The notes below the pieces were generated by a model. It ran no database searches and was not told the origin of the DNA. It was given only the letters and a program-made list of their open reading frames with translations. A stretch of 10,462 nucleotides of DNA from Lachnospiraceae bacterium UBA3401 (GTDB lineage Bacteria > Bacillota > Clostridia > Lachnospirales > Lachnospiraceae), in assembly GCA_002358575.1 (NCBI GenBank), contig DEPD01000008.1, positions 25,703 through 36,164 of the forward strand, written 5' to 3'. Below are positions 1 to 7,217 of the stretch, one piece after another (the stretch's first letter is position 1; each line of letters opens with the position of its first letter). Made by a program: the position numbers and the translations under genes.

Positions 1-81
1 TCCTCATATACCAAGCACTCGCTGTTTGCATACGAGGATTAAAAAACGGTGTGCTAGTCACAGAATTGTAGGAAAATAGAC

Positions 82-110
82 TTGACAATAAGCTATTTTA
101 CAAGTATGAT
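82..110 (+). promoter_or_regulatory. Consensus sigma-A-type promoter
   Basis: A perfect -35 TTGACA (82-87) is followed after exactly 17 bases by TATGAT (105-110), five of six matches to TATAAT. The predicted start at about 117 coincides with the first bases of the 115-171 hairpin, so the transcript would begin with a folded 5' end. No protein-sized gene follows for over 550 bases and two terminators intervene before the MutS2-like gene. Confidence 0.65.
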
Positions 111-114
111 AATT

Positions 115-171
115 AGGAACTGTTCAAAAATAACATGTACAGCTTGCACAGAATATTTCTGAACAGTTCCT
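115..171. repeat. 57-bp inverted repeat, MITE-like or RNA hairpin
   Basis: The left arm AGGAACTGTTCAAAAATA (115-132) pairs with TATTTCTGAACAGTTCCT (154-171) over 18 positions with a single mismatch, leaving a 21-nt loop. The core of the left arm recurs at 646-660. A second GAACAGTT at 175-182 could pair with the left arm in place of the right arm. Palindromic termini of this kind occur in miniature transposon remnants, but no clear target-site duplication is visible. Confidence 0.6.
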
Positions 172-221
172 TAAGAACAGTTGATAAAAACTGGTTCTAT
201 TATATTTATGGAGGATTTTGC

Positions 222-260
222 ATGTTAAATTTAATTGTAATGGAGAAGATTGCAAAGTAA
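222..260 (+). CDS. Possible 12-aa leader micro-ORF
   Basis: A full GGAGG (210-214) stands 7 bases before an ATG that opens a 12-codon frame, MLNLIVMEKIAK, ending at TAA. The ribosome site is stronger than the one of the large gene downstream, and the frame lies on the transcript predicted from the 82-110 promoter. It could be a translated leader or chance. Codon content and conservation cannot be judged at this length. Confidence 0.25.
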   Translation: MLNLIVMEKIAK

Positions 261-390
261 ATATTGCAGGGTGATTTTTGGCGTTTTTGAATTTTATGCT
301 GAAAGTCTGCCCATTTGTCGATAGCGAATGCTATTGACGTTTTCGCCTTACAATTGTTTTATATGATGGTATATATTTTTGAATCATTAG

Positions 391-417
391 AACATGGCTG
401 TATGGTCATGTTTTTTT
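391..417 (+). terminator. Rho-independent terminator
   Basis: AACATGGC (391-398) pairs with GTCATGTT (405-412) across a six-base loop, with one G-T wobble, and the stem runs into an unbroken run of seven T. This suits an end for the transcript started near 117, giving an RNA of about 300 nt. Confidence 0.55.
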
Positions 418-480
418 ATGCACACGGGAAGTAATCTTTTCCTATGTAGTTGCATAAGTATTTTGTTATTTTGTCAAGAG

Positions 481-526
481 AAAAGACCATGGTATAGACG
501 CGTCTAGGCGACCATGGTCTTTTTTG
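481..526 (+). terminator. Strong hairpin terminator
   Basis: AAAAGACCATGGT (481-493) pairs perfectly with ACCATGGTCTTTT (511-523), followed by more T. The loop holds the self-complementary AGACGCGTCT. The A-run on the left arm would make it work in both directions. Together with 391-417 it insulates the MutS2-like gene from upstream transcription. Confidence 0.75.
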
Positions 527-553
527 CGTTGTAAGAGGCTGTTAATATATTAT
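524..553 (+). promoter_or_regulatory. Possible promoter for MutS2-like gene
   Basis: TTGCGT (524-529) is followed by overlapping -10 candidates TATATT (546-551, spacer 16) and TATTAT (548-553, spacer 18). It lies directly after the 481-526 terminator, where a fresh promoter for the downstream gene is expected. The -35 match is only moderate. Confidence 0.35.
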
Positions 554-567
554 AGGGAAAGGAGATT

Positions 568-627
568 ATGATACGTTCCATATTGTTGTATGTGGTGTCT
601 ATGGAAATGCGGTTTGAAACACTATAA
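568..627 (+). CDS. Possible 19-aa leader micro-ORF
   Basis: AAAGGAG (558-564) stands 3 bases before an ATG opening the 19-codon frame MIRSILLYVVSMEMRFETL, closed by TAA. It ends about 60 bases before the MutS2-like start. It could act as an upstream regulatory ORF or be accidental. No attenuator structure is obvious between it and the next gene. Confidence 0.25.
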   Translation: MIRSILLYVVSMEMRFETL

Positions 628-686
628 CAGCGCAAGCTCATAAGAAACTGTTCAAAAATACATTTTTTATAGAAAGGAAAACAAAA

Positions 687-2588
687 ATGAACATTGAAAA
701 ACAAATTGAATTTGATAAAATTAAAGAATCTTGGAAGGCACTTGCAGTCACAGATTTTGCAAAGGAAATGATTGTGGAGGTTTCCTGTTATCTGGTGGAA
801 GGGGAATTGAGAAAACATCTTCGAGATACCACCAATAGTAGATTGCTTATGGAAAAGCTTGGCACGCCTCCTTTGCAGAATGTCGCGGAAGCAAAAGAGA
901 TTTTGACGATTGCTGAAAAAGGAGACTGTCTGACCCCCTATCAGCTAGAACGGATAGAGAAAGTTCTGGTTGCTGTCCGGCGTTTAAAAGACTATCTTGA
1001 TCGAGGGAAACAGTATGAGAATCCTCTTGCCTACTATGAAGAGAATCTTGACGCGGTAGAGACACTTCGAGAGGAGATTTGCCGCCAAATTAGAAATGGT
1101 GCAGTTGACGATTATGCTTCCAAAGAACTCAAACAAATCAGGGCTGATATTGTTCGCTGTCAAGAGCAGATGAAACAAAAGGCAGAACAATTAATGCGCA
1201 CAAACAAGGAATGCATGGCAGACAGCTATTGCACTACACGCAATGGTAGAATATGTGTTCCTGTGAAAAAAGAATATAAATTCAAGATATCAGGAACGGT
1301 GGTTGACAAATCAGCTACAGGAAATACATTTTTTATTGAGCCAGTCAGTGTTGCAAAATACTATGAAGAACTACAGTTATTGTGCATCAGTGAGGAAAAC
1401 GAAGTTTATCGCATTCTATATACATTGACTGCAATGGTAGCGGAGTCTATCTCGCAAATGAATGAAAATATTCGTATTATGGAAAAGCTGGATTTTATTT
1501 TTTCCAAAGGAAAACTTAGTTTGGACATGGACGCTGTGGAGCCGGCCATCAATACAAAACGCCGCATTATTTTAAAAGACGCAAGGCACCCATTAATGGA
1601 TAGGACGATAAATGTTCCGTTACAGTTTAAGATTGGCGAACAGGCAAGAGGAATCATAATCACAGGACCGAATACAGGTGGAAAAACAGTAGCAATCAAA
1701 ACAGTTATGCTCAGTTGCATTATGGCACAGTGTGGACTTCACGTTGCTTGTAAAGAAGCTGACATTTGCATGAACAGTAGTTATCTTTGTGATATTGGTG
1801 ATGGTCAGGACATTACGGAGAACCTTTCGACTTTTTCGGCACACATTAAAAATGTGCTGGAAGTACTGCGCGAAGTCAATCGCGATAGCCTTGTGATTAT
1901 GGATGAGACGGGTTCTGGTACTGACCCAACAGAAGGCATGGGCATTGCGATTGCAATATTGGAGGAACTTCGCAAAAGTGATTGTCTGTTCCTTGTCACA
2001 ACACATTATCCTGAAGTTAAAGAGTACGCGGACAAAGCACAGGATATTATCAATGCGAGAATGACTTTTGATAAAGAGACCTTGAAACCAACCTATCAAA
2101 TGATAATTGGGGAAGCAGGTGAGAGCTGTGCGTTTTATATTGCTGACAGGCTAGGTATGCCGAATGAAATGTTGAAAATGGCTGTCAGAGCGGCTTATGG
2201 TGAGGCAGCAGTAGAAAATTATCATTTCCAAAGCCAGAAAAACATTGTTCAGAAGCAAGACGTACACAAGATTACAAAGGTAAAAAAGACAAGCCCCAAA
2301 ACAGATCTTAGCACAAAGTATTGTCTTGGAGATAGTGTGATGATATTTCCTGATAAAAAGATTGGTATTGTGTGTGAACCTGTGAACGAGAAAGGTGTTT
2401 TGCGCGTCCAATTGCCAGACAAGAAAATCTGGATTAACCATAAGCGTGTCAAACTTCATGTGGCAGCAGAGCAATTATATCCGGCAGATTATGATTTCTC
2501 GATTATATTCGAGACTGTGGAGAACCGAAAGCTAAAACATGATATGGAGCGAAAATATACAGAGGAGATCTTGCGGTATGATGAGTAG
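687..2588 (+). CDS. MutS2-like DNA repair ATPase lacking Smr domain
   Basis: This 633-residue protein belongs to the MutS/MutS2 ABC-type ATPase superfamily, cytoplasmic DNA-structure-binding dimers. In order: a helical core and clamp region (about 1-300), then the ATPase with Walker A GPNTGGKT (327-334), signature LSTFSAH (380-386), Walker B with D406-E407 in LVIMDETGSGTDPTEG, and the switch histidine in TTHYPEVKEYA (H440). A small KOW-like segment begins near GDSVMIFPD (548) and the end contains YPADYDFSIIF (598-608). Full-length MutS2 proteins run to about 780 residues and end in an Smr nuclease domain, which is absent here with no sign of frameshift. The N-terminal mismatch-recognition domain of MutS is also absent. 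The ATG follows GAAAGGA (672-678) at 8 bases. MutS2 relatives act in recombination control or ribosome rescue; the role of this shorter form is not clear from sequence. Confidence 0.85.
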   Translation: MNIEKQIEFDKIKESWKALAVTDFAKEMIVEVSCYLVEGELRKHLRDTTNSRLLMEKLGTPPLQNVAEAKEILTIAEKGDCLTPYQLERIEKVLVAVRRLKDYLDRGKQYENPLAYYEENLDAVETLREEICRQIRNGAVDDYASKELKQIRADIVRCQEQMKQKAEQLMRTNKECMADSYCTTRNGRICVPVKKEYKFKISGTVVDKSATGNTFFIEPVSVAKYYEELQLLCISEENEVYRILYTLTAMVAESISQMNENIRIMEKLDFIFSKGKLSLDMDAVEPAINTKRRIILKDARHPLMDRTINVPLQFKIGEQARGIIITGPNTGGKTVAIKTVMLSCIMAQCGLHVACKEADICMNSSYLCDIGDGQDITENLSTFSAHIKNVLEVLREVNRDSLVIMDETGSGTDPTEGMGIAIAILEELRKSDCLFLVTTHYPEVKEYADKAQDIINARMTFDKETLKPTYQMIIGEAGESCAFYIADRLGMPNEMLKMAVRAAYGEAAVENYHFQSQKNIVQKQDVHKITKVKKTSPKTDLSTKYCLGDSVMIFPDKKIGIVCEPVNEKGVLRVQLPDKKIWINHKRVKLHVAAEQLYPADYDFSIIFETVENRKLKHDMERKYTEEILRYDE

Positions 2589-2664
2589 GTGTGAGAACTG
2601 GGCAAGAGTGACTTTTATCGCAGTAAAGAACAATTGCTATTAAAAGAAAGGAATGGGAAAGCGA

Positions 2665-3459
2665 ATGAAAGATTTAGATTGCAGTGTAATCAAAGATTTG
2701 ATGCCATCGTATTTGGATGCAATCTGCTCGGAGGAGAGCAGAAACCTTGTTGACGCCCATCTAAAAAATTGTGAACAATGCCGTGCACAATTGGAGTTAT
2801 TAAAGAGTGTCAAGCTTACTGACGAGCAAGGAGGAGCAAAAAGAATTTCGTATTTTAAGAAGATAAAAAGACATTATATAAAAAAGGAAGTTCTCAGTAT
2901 ATTGCTGTTAACAATTGCAATAATGGGCGGATTTTTGGTGATACAGGACGCTCAAATGCCACTTGGAATTAATCTGCTGTATCTGTCTTTTCCATTCGTT
3001 CTTTTTGCTGCATATGGTTTGGCTTCATGGAATATAGGGCCGTTTAAAGAGTCAAAGTTATCGTGGATTTTTATTGGGATTAGTATTGTGCTGCTTGGAG
3101 TGTACTTTGCAATTATTATTTTCTGGAGTATTCCGATTGGCAGAGGAGAGGACTATGTGTTTAACATACCATTGGAGGAGACAGGTTTTTACTTGAATCG
3201 ATGGCTTAGAATGATAGCTTCTGCCCAGCTTGGTATTTTTATCTTATCGAATTTTTTGCGACTTCGCGGATGCAGAATCCATAAAGTTATCTATGGATTG
3301 ACGCTAACAGGAGTGACTCTGGCAGCAGGGTATTTATTTCTTCTTGGAAACCTTTCTACACTTACAGGGCTTTATAAAATGTTGACAGAAATGATTGTAT
3401 GTGTTGTGCTGGAAGGGATTCTTTTTTCGGCGTTATCGTGTCATTTTATGAAAAGATAA
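2665..3459 (+). CDS. Zinc-finger (zf-HC2) anti-sigma-like membrane protein
   Basis: The N-terminus carries the zf-HC2 pattern of anti-sigma factors: C6, H32, C36 and C39 in ...AHLKNCEQC, after the typical opening DLMPSYLDAICSEES. A basic linker follows, then six predicted membrane helices at roughly 76-93, 102-120, 134-155, 183-199, 210-228 and 240-259. Family knowledge says such fingers hold ECF sigma factors inactive at the membrane, but no sigma gene adjoins it, so the partner is unknown. I chose the second ATG (2665): an upstream in-frame ATG at 2653 abuts the AAAGGA ribosome site with no spacing, whereas 2665 lies 12 bases from it and gives the canonical family start. It follows the MutS2-like gene by 76 bases with no terminator between, so cotranscription is likely. 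Confidence 0.8.
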   Translation: MKDLDCSVIKDLMPSYLDAICSEESRNLVDAHLKNCEQCRAQLELLKSVKLTDEQGGAKRISYFKKIKRHYIKKEVLSILLLTIAIMGGFLVIQDAQMPLGINLLYLSFPFVLFAAYGLASWNIGPFKESKLSWIFIGISIVLLGVYFAIIIFWSIPIGRGEDYVFNIPLEETGFYLNRWLRMIASAQLGIFILSNFLRLRGCRIHKVIYGLTLTGVTLAAGYLFLLGNLSTLTGLYKMLTEMIVCVVLEGILFSALSCHFMKR

Positions 3460-3495
3460 TAACATATAAAATTACAACTTAGATTTGAAATATCA

Positions 3496-3524
3496 TTGAC
3501 AGCATTGGTCTAATGTGTTAAACT
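3496..3524 (+). promoter_or_regulatory. Promoter of the repressor/sensor operon
   Basis: TTGACA (3496-3501), a 17-base spacer and TAAACT (3519-3524) form a sigma-A-type promoter about 50 bases before the repressor start. The spacer and -10 are covered by the left half of the operator dyad, the classical layout for autorepression. The same hexamers and spacing recur before the lipoprotein gene at 7189. Confidence 0.7.
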
Positions 3525-3549
3525 AAAATTGAGTTTAATGCATTAGACC
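3507..3549. promoter_or_regulatory. BlaI-type operator dyad
   Basis: GGTCTAATGTGTTAAACT (3507-3524) is repeated inverted as AGTTTAATGCATTAGACC (3532-3549), matching at 16 of 18 positions around a 7-base spacer. Each half is itself nearly palindromic, centred on TAATGCATTA in the right half. This suggests two repressor dimers bound 25 bp centre to centre. BlaI/MecI repressors bind tandem dyads over their own promoter, and this one overlaps the -10. Assignment to the adjacent repressor is inference from position. Confidence 0.75.
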
Positions 3550-3576
3550 TTTTGCGTACAGAATGGAGGAAAGAAA

Positions 3577-3936
3577 ATGGAAGTGCCAAAAATATTTGAG
3601 AGTGAGTACCGCTTTTGTGAGATTTTATGGGAGAATGAGCCGGTGACAAGCAGTGAACTGGTTCGGTTGTGCAGGGAGAGATTGGAGTGGAAAAAATCTA
3701 CAACCTACACTGTTATACGAAGGCTTTCTGAGCGCGGCGTCCTAAAATCGGAGGATGCAGTTGTGACATCGCTGGTTTCTAGGGAGGATGCACAGTCAGC
3801 GGAGAGCACAGAGGTTGTTGAGCGGACATTTTCCGGATCGCTTCCTAGTTTTATTGCGGCGTTTACGCGCAAAAAGAATCTATCCAGACAGGAAATTGAT
3901 GAGATTCAGAAAATTATTGACAATTATAAGGATTAG
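3577..3936 (+). CDS. BlaI/MecI/CopY-family transcriptional repressor
   Basis: This 119-residue protein has the winged-helix layout of the BlaI/MecI family: early helices with the EILWENEPVTSSEL signature (15-28), a recognition helix in KKSTTYTVIRRLSERGVL (39-56) and a short wing, then a helical dimerisation tail ending in SRQEIDEIQKIIDNYKD. Family members dimerise on promoter dyads and are inactivated by proteolysis within the C-terminal half once a partner membrane sensor is triggered. The length is normal for the family. GGAGGA at 3565-3570 stands 6 bases before the ATG. The dyad operator directly upstream implies autorepression, and the sensor gene begins 20 bases downstream in the same operon. 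The ligand is not necessarily a beta-lactam, since no beta-lactamase gene is in the window. Confidence 0.93.
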   Translation: MEVPKIFESEYRFCEILWENEPVTSSELVRLCRERLEWKKSTTYTVIRRLSERGVLKSEDAVVTSLVSREDAQSAESTEVVERTFSGSLPSFIAAFTRKKNLSRQEIDEIQKIIDNYKD

Positions 3937-3956
3937 TACATTGTGGAGGAAAGGCG

Positions 3957-6900
3957 ATGGAGAAATTATTTGTTAATATTTTTCATATGAGCAGTTCCGC
4001 AAGCTATCTGATTTTGGTGGTTTTGCTAGTGCGGTTCCTGCTGCGGAAAGCGCCAAAAAGGATGCGCAGTTTTTTGTGGCTGCTGGTTGGAATTCGTCTA
4101 ATTGTGCCGTTTTCTGTCGAGTCTATATTTAGTCTGGTTCCAGATACGCCAATGGTGGAGGAATATCTTTATCAGCCAATACAGTCAGATAGTAATGGAA
4201 CAATGCCAGTGGAACAAGCAGTTACGCAGTCGGTTCCAAATGAAAATGTTCCTTTTGAAGAAAAAGACATACTGAAATCATTGACCGTAGTAGAAATTTG
4301 TACACCAATTTGGCTTGCCGGAATGGTTTTGATGTTTGGTTATCTGTTGTTTAGCTGGCTGTGGCTTAGAAATCGTGTCAAGATGTCTGTGCCATTAGAG
4401 ATTACACTAGAGAACAATAGCAAAATAGAAAATGTAATAAAAATATATCAAAGCGATACACTAAATAGTCCATTTTTATTTGGAATTGTTTGTCCGCGTA
4501 TCTACATTCCAAATAGTATTTGCAGTGAGGAGCTACCCTATGTAATTCGACATGAAATGACACATAGAAAGAGAAAAGACTATTTAATAAAGCCTGTTGG
4601 ATTTTTGCTCTTGTCAGTATATTGGTTTAACCCTTTTGTGTGGGTTGCCTATATTATGCTCTGTAAGGATATTGAACTGATTTGTGATGAGTGTGTTATT
4701 CGGGAGCTTGGCACTGATCACAAAAAGGCATATTCGCAGGCGCTGCTCAACAGTGCAGTCAATCGTCGTGTGATTACGGCATGTCCAGTTGCCTTTGGCG
4801 AAGTCAGTGTGAAAGAGCGCGTGAAAAATGTGCTGCATTACAAAAAGCCTGCATTTTGGATTTTGGTGGCAGCAGTGTTAACATGCATTGTTGTTCCAGT
4901 ATGTTTTATGACGCAGAAGAAATCAGAAAATAATGAATTTGCAACATCAAAAATCACGATAGATGGCGATTATAGTCTCTTTTTGCCATCAGAGGAGTTC
5001 CCAGAGCAAAAAAATCTTCCAAGTTTGAAATTATCTCAAAATGGAAAATTTACATTTTCCTATGATGTTCTTAGTTCTTATTTCTCCTATGGAGATTATG
5101 AGATTGAGAACAATCGGCTGATTGCAGTCACAGAAGACCAAAAGTATCACTATCAATTTATTACTACAGACTATGGTGCTTTGTTGTTTGATGCTCAAAA
5201 TTCGTCAGATGTTCTTTTGACCGATCCAAAACAAAATTTTAATGAATCAGTGGTAGATGGATCGGTCTTTGTCAAGATAGATGCATCAAGACTTTTGCAT
5301 GAAGCAGAAACTTTGATAGAAAAGATTTCCAATGATATTAATCAGGATATTATAATGACCGATCAGAATTTTCAGAAAAATATTGTAGATATGAAAGCAA
5401 TGCAAAAGCAGATTGCGGCAGAAAAGAGTGTTCTACAAAAACAGCTTGAGAAATTGAATAGTCAAGCATCTTCTAAAGAGGAGACAGCTTTGCAGCAGGA
5501 CTGGGAGACCACAATCCAACGTTTGGAAACTTCTGAGGAGACGCTTGCAAAGTTGGAATTAAGCATGGGCGAATGGAAGTCCGCCTTTGTTGCAAAGGAA
5601 GCGATTGAGCAGTGGGCACAGGCATTTTGTAATCGTGATGCCGAAACCATTGTAAAATTTGCCAGCACGGAAGTGCAAGAGTATCTATTGGGAAGAGAAT
5701 TGTTAAGCCAAAGTTTTGATGGGGAGAAAGATACCGCATCGTTTGGCTGGTCAAGTCCGTGGCCTTGGGGAGATACTGCGAGTAATTACCAGATTGTCAG
5801 TTTAACAGAGCGTTCCGCGGAGATATTGTATTATGCATGGGTATCTGACCCGCATGTGACTGTATGGCACGAAATACTTACCTATAAAATGGACAAAAAT
5901 GCATGTATTATCACATCGGAAACACTACAGTTTATGGAGGGAATCTGTATCGCCGAAGAGTACAATAAAGCGTATCCAAATGGCATTACTGGTACAATGA
6001 TGGATTATTATTCGTTCAATGGGGCCGGAGAAGATCTGAATAGAAATGCAAAAGAAAATCCAACCAGCGATTGGTATAAAAAATTGTTTGAACCAGATTC
6101 CGCAGCGGTATTTTTGTTAAATCTATTAAATAATCCGAATAAGGTGGGAACTCGTGTCACAAAGTCTGACACAGATATAGCACGCTGTACCGTGACACTT
6201 GATTTTTATGAAGATGGAAGTTCTGTCTCGGTACAAATGCTGCAGCCTTATGGAACAGATGGTATCTGGGTTCCAAGTACAGAAAATTCAAAGGTTTCTG
6301 ATACAGCTTCTATTGCTATATATAAGATTACGAGTCAGAATGTGGGAGAGATCGCAAGGGAAGATGCCATACGGCTTGAAGCGATTTTTCCAAATCACCA
6401 TGAATTTGCGTTTGATGCAGATTTTTCGCAAAAAGCTGACTTGGATGGGGACGGCATAGAGGAGCAAATTGAATTGGTGGATTTGAAATACAATGGTGGT
6501 GATGGAGGATATGCGCTGAGAGTGACAGATACAAAGACGAACGAACAGATTCCGCTTCCAGATAGTTATAGGGAGGAAAACGGTTTTCCTATCTTTGGTA
6601 CTTATGTAGAGTCAGACAGTGAGAAACCGCGGCTTTTAATTCAGCTTGGGGAAGGAAAGCAGTACCAGACAGTCGCAACAATTATGATGGATGCACTGGA
6701 TTTAATTTATGACCGAAATCTGGCTGAATTTAAAAATGTAATACAAAATAAAACTTCTGGAGAAAAGATTATGGCAGATGCAATCAGTGGATGTAATGTG
6801 ATTACTTTTCAAAATGAGGAGACGCCAGTTGTATTTTTAAAGACATATGTCTCTGGATTTTTGGGGCATGCGGATACATTGGGATATGTTATCACAGAAC

Positions 6901-7079
6901 TTCGGCTTCAGAAAGACCATACATGGGCATCTAGGCATTATTTTCTGCTGGATAGCTGCGGTAAGACAGTGTGGACTCATCAGGAGATTGGAGAGGCCAC
7001 AGAAGGGAATGGTATTATAACGCTTCCATTTGATCGCAACAGTAGTGTGGAGTATGTACCTATCAAGCCAGAGGAATAA
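3957..7079 (+). CDS. BlaR1/MecR1-like M56 metallopeptidase sensor, extended
   Basis: This is a 1040-residue membrane sensor-peptidase. The first 320 residues match the BlaR1/MecR1 topology: helices near 14-28, 39-54, 118-137 and 213-236, and a last one at 300-319. The M56 zinc site is HEMTH (199-203) with E240 in DIELICDE. The remaining 720 residues should lie outside. A beta-rich block (about 326-440) is followed by a charged coiled coil (about 445-545). A segment KEAIEQWAQAFCNRDAETI (from about 548) resembles an NTF2-like start, and a calcium-loop-like DLDGDGIEE (828-836) lies in a FG-GAP-like C-terminal part. BlaR1 and MecR1 are about 590 residues with a penicillin-binding sensor; no convincing SxxK plus KTG set is seen here, so another envelope signal is likely. 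GGAGGA (3945-3950) sets the start. The likely target is the adjacent repressor, by analogy with BlaR1-BlaI. Confidence 0.88.
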   Translation: MEKLFVNIFHMSSSASYLILVVLLVRFLLRKAPKRMRSFLWLLVGIRLIVPFSVESIFSLVPDTPMVEEYLYQPIQSDSNGTMPVEQAVTQSVPNENVPFEEKDILKSLTVVEICTPIWLAGMVLMFGYLLFSWLWLRNRVKMSVPLEITLENNSKIENVIKIYQSDTLNSPFLFGIVCPRIYIPNSICSEELPYVIRHEMTHRKRKDYLIKPVGFLLLSVYWFNPFVWVAYIMLCKDIELICDECVIRELGTDHKKAYSQALLNSAVNRRVITACPVAFGEVSVKERVKNVLHYKKPAFWILVAAVLTCIVVPVCFMTQKKSENNEFATSKITIDGDYSLFLPSEEFPEQKNLPSLKLSQNGKFTFSYDVLSSYFSYGDYEIENNRLIAVTEDQKYHYQFITTDYGALLFDAQNSSDVLLTDPKQNFNESVVDGSVFVKIDASRLLHEAETLIEKISNDINQDIIMTDQNFQKNIVDMKAMQKQIAAEKSVLQKQLEKLNSQASSKEETALQQDWETTIQRLETSEETLAKLELSMGEWKSAFVAKEAIEQWAQAFCNRDAETIVKFASTEVQEYLLGRELLSQSFDGEKDTASFGWSSPWPWGDTASNYQIVSLTERSAEILYYAWVSDPHVTVWHEILTYKMDKNACIITSETLQFMEGICIAEEYNKAYPNGITGTMMDYYSFNGAGEDLNRNAKENPTSDWYKKLFEPDSAAVFLLNLLNNPNKVGTRVTKSDTDIARCTVTLDFYEDGSSVSVQMLQPYGTDGIWVPSTENSKVSDTASIAIYKITSQNVGEIAREDAIRLEAIFPNHHEFAFDADFSQKADLDGDGIEEQIELVDLKYNGGDGGYALRVTDTKTNEQIPLPDSYREENGFPIFGTYVESDSEKPRLLIQLGEGKQYQTVATIMMDALDLIYDRNLAEFKNVIQNKTSGEKIMADAISGCNVITFQNEETPVVFLKTYVSGFLGHADTLGYVITELRLQKDHTWASRHYFLLDSCGKTVWTHQEIGEATEGNGIITLPFDRNSSVEYVPIKPEE

Positions 7080-7081
7080 AT

Positions 7082-7120
7082 TTACAACTATTTTAAACTA
7101 TTGTTTATCTATAGTTGTGT
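7082..7120 (+). terminator. Weak AT-rich hairpin after sensor gene
   Basis: ACAACTAT (7084-7091) pairs with ATAGTTGT (7111-7118) across 19 bases, and an inner AACTAT (7096-7101) can also pair with ATAGTT (7111-7116). No T-run follows, so termination would be inefficient and some read-through into the lipoprotein gene is possible. Confidence 0.25.
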
Positions 7121-7188
7121 AAGTTGCACTAAATTTGAGGGTAAAATAATGTTATTCTGAACAACACTACGAAAATATGTTTTGGAAG

Positions 7189-7217
7189 TTGACACAAGAA
7201 TTGATTCGTGATAAACT
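7189..7217 (+). promoter_or_regulatory. Promoter of lipoprotein gene
   Basis: TTGACA (7189-7194), 17 bases, then TAAACT (7212-7217): identical hexamers and spacing to the promoter of the repressor/sensor operon. The predicted start lies near 7224, giving a leader of about 60 bases with a small AATTGTT/AACAATT hairpin (7222-7244). Confidence 0.65.

Larger units (their letters stand above)
1..567. other. Gene-poor leader region
   Basis: No open frame of normal size with coding character was found here. The stretch contains a consensus promoter, an inverted-repeat hairpin, a micro-ORF with a strong ribosome site, a second small hairpin (317-338: GTCGATAGC, loop GAAT, GCTATTGAC) and two terminators, listed separately. 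At the very left edge an imperfect 9-bp inverted repeat pairs 1-9 with 30-38. I recognise no known riboswitch or tRNA. Promoter and first terminator together would make a transcript of about 300 nt. Confidence 0.5.

Noticed and set aside
200..390. Known riboswitch or T-box leader
   Set aside because: Hairpins are present but I could not match any conserved riboswitch core or a T-box sequence.
1620..2099. 159-codon open frame on the minus strand inside the MutS2-like gene
   Set aside because: It runs opposite a gene with intact ATPase motifs, shows no recognisable domain and has unlikely composition; it is a shadow frame.
3957..7079. Beta-lactam sensor and resistance operon
   Set aside because: The exterior lacks a convincing penicillin-binding motif set and no beta-lactamase or PBP2a gene is present; the name BlaR1-like refers only to the peptidase half.
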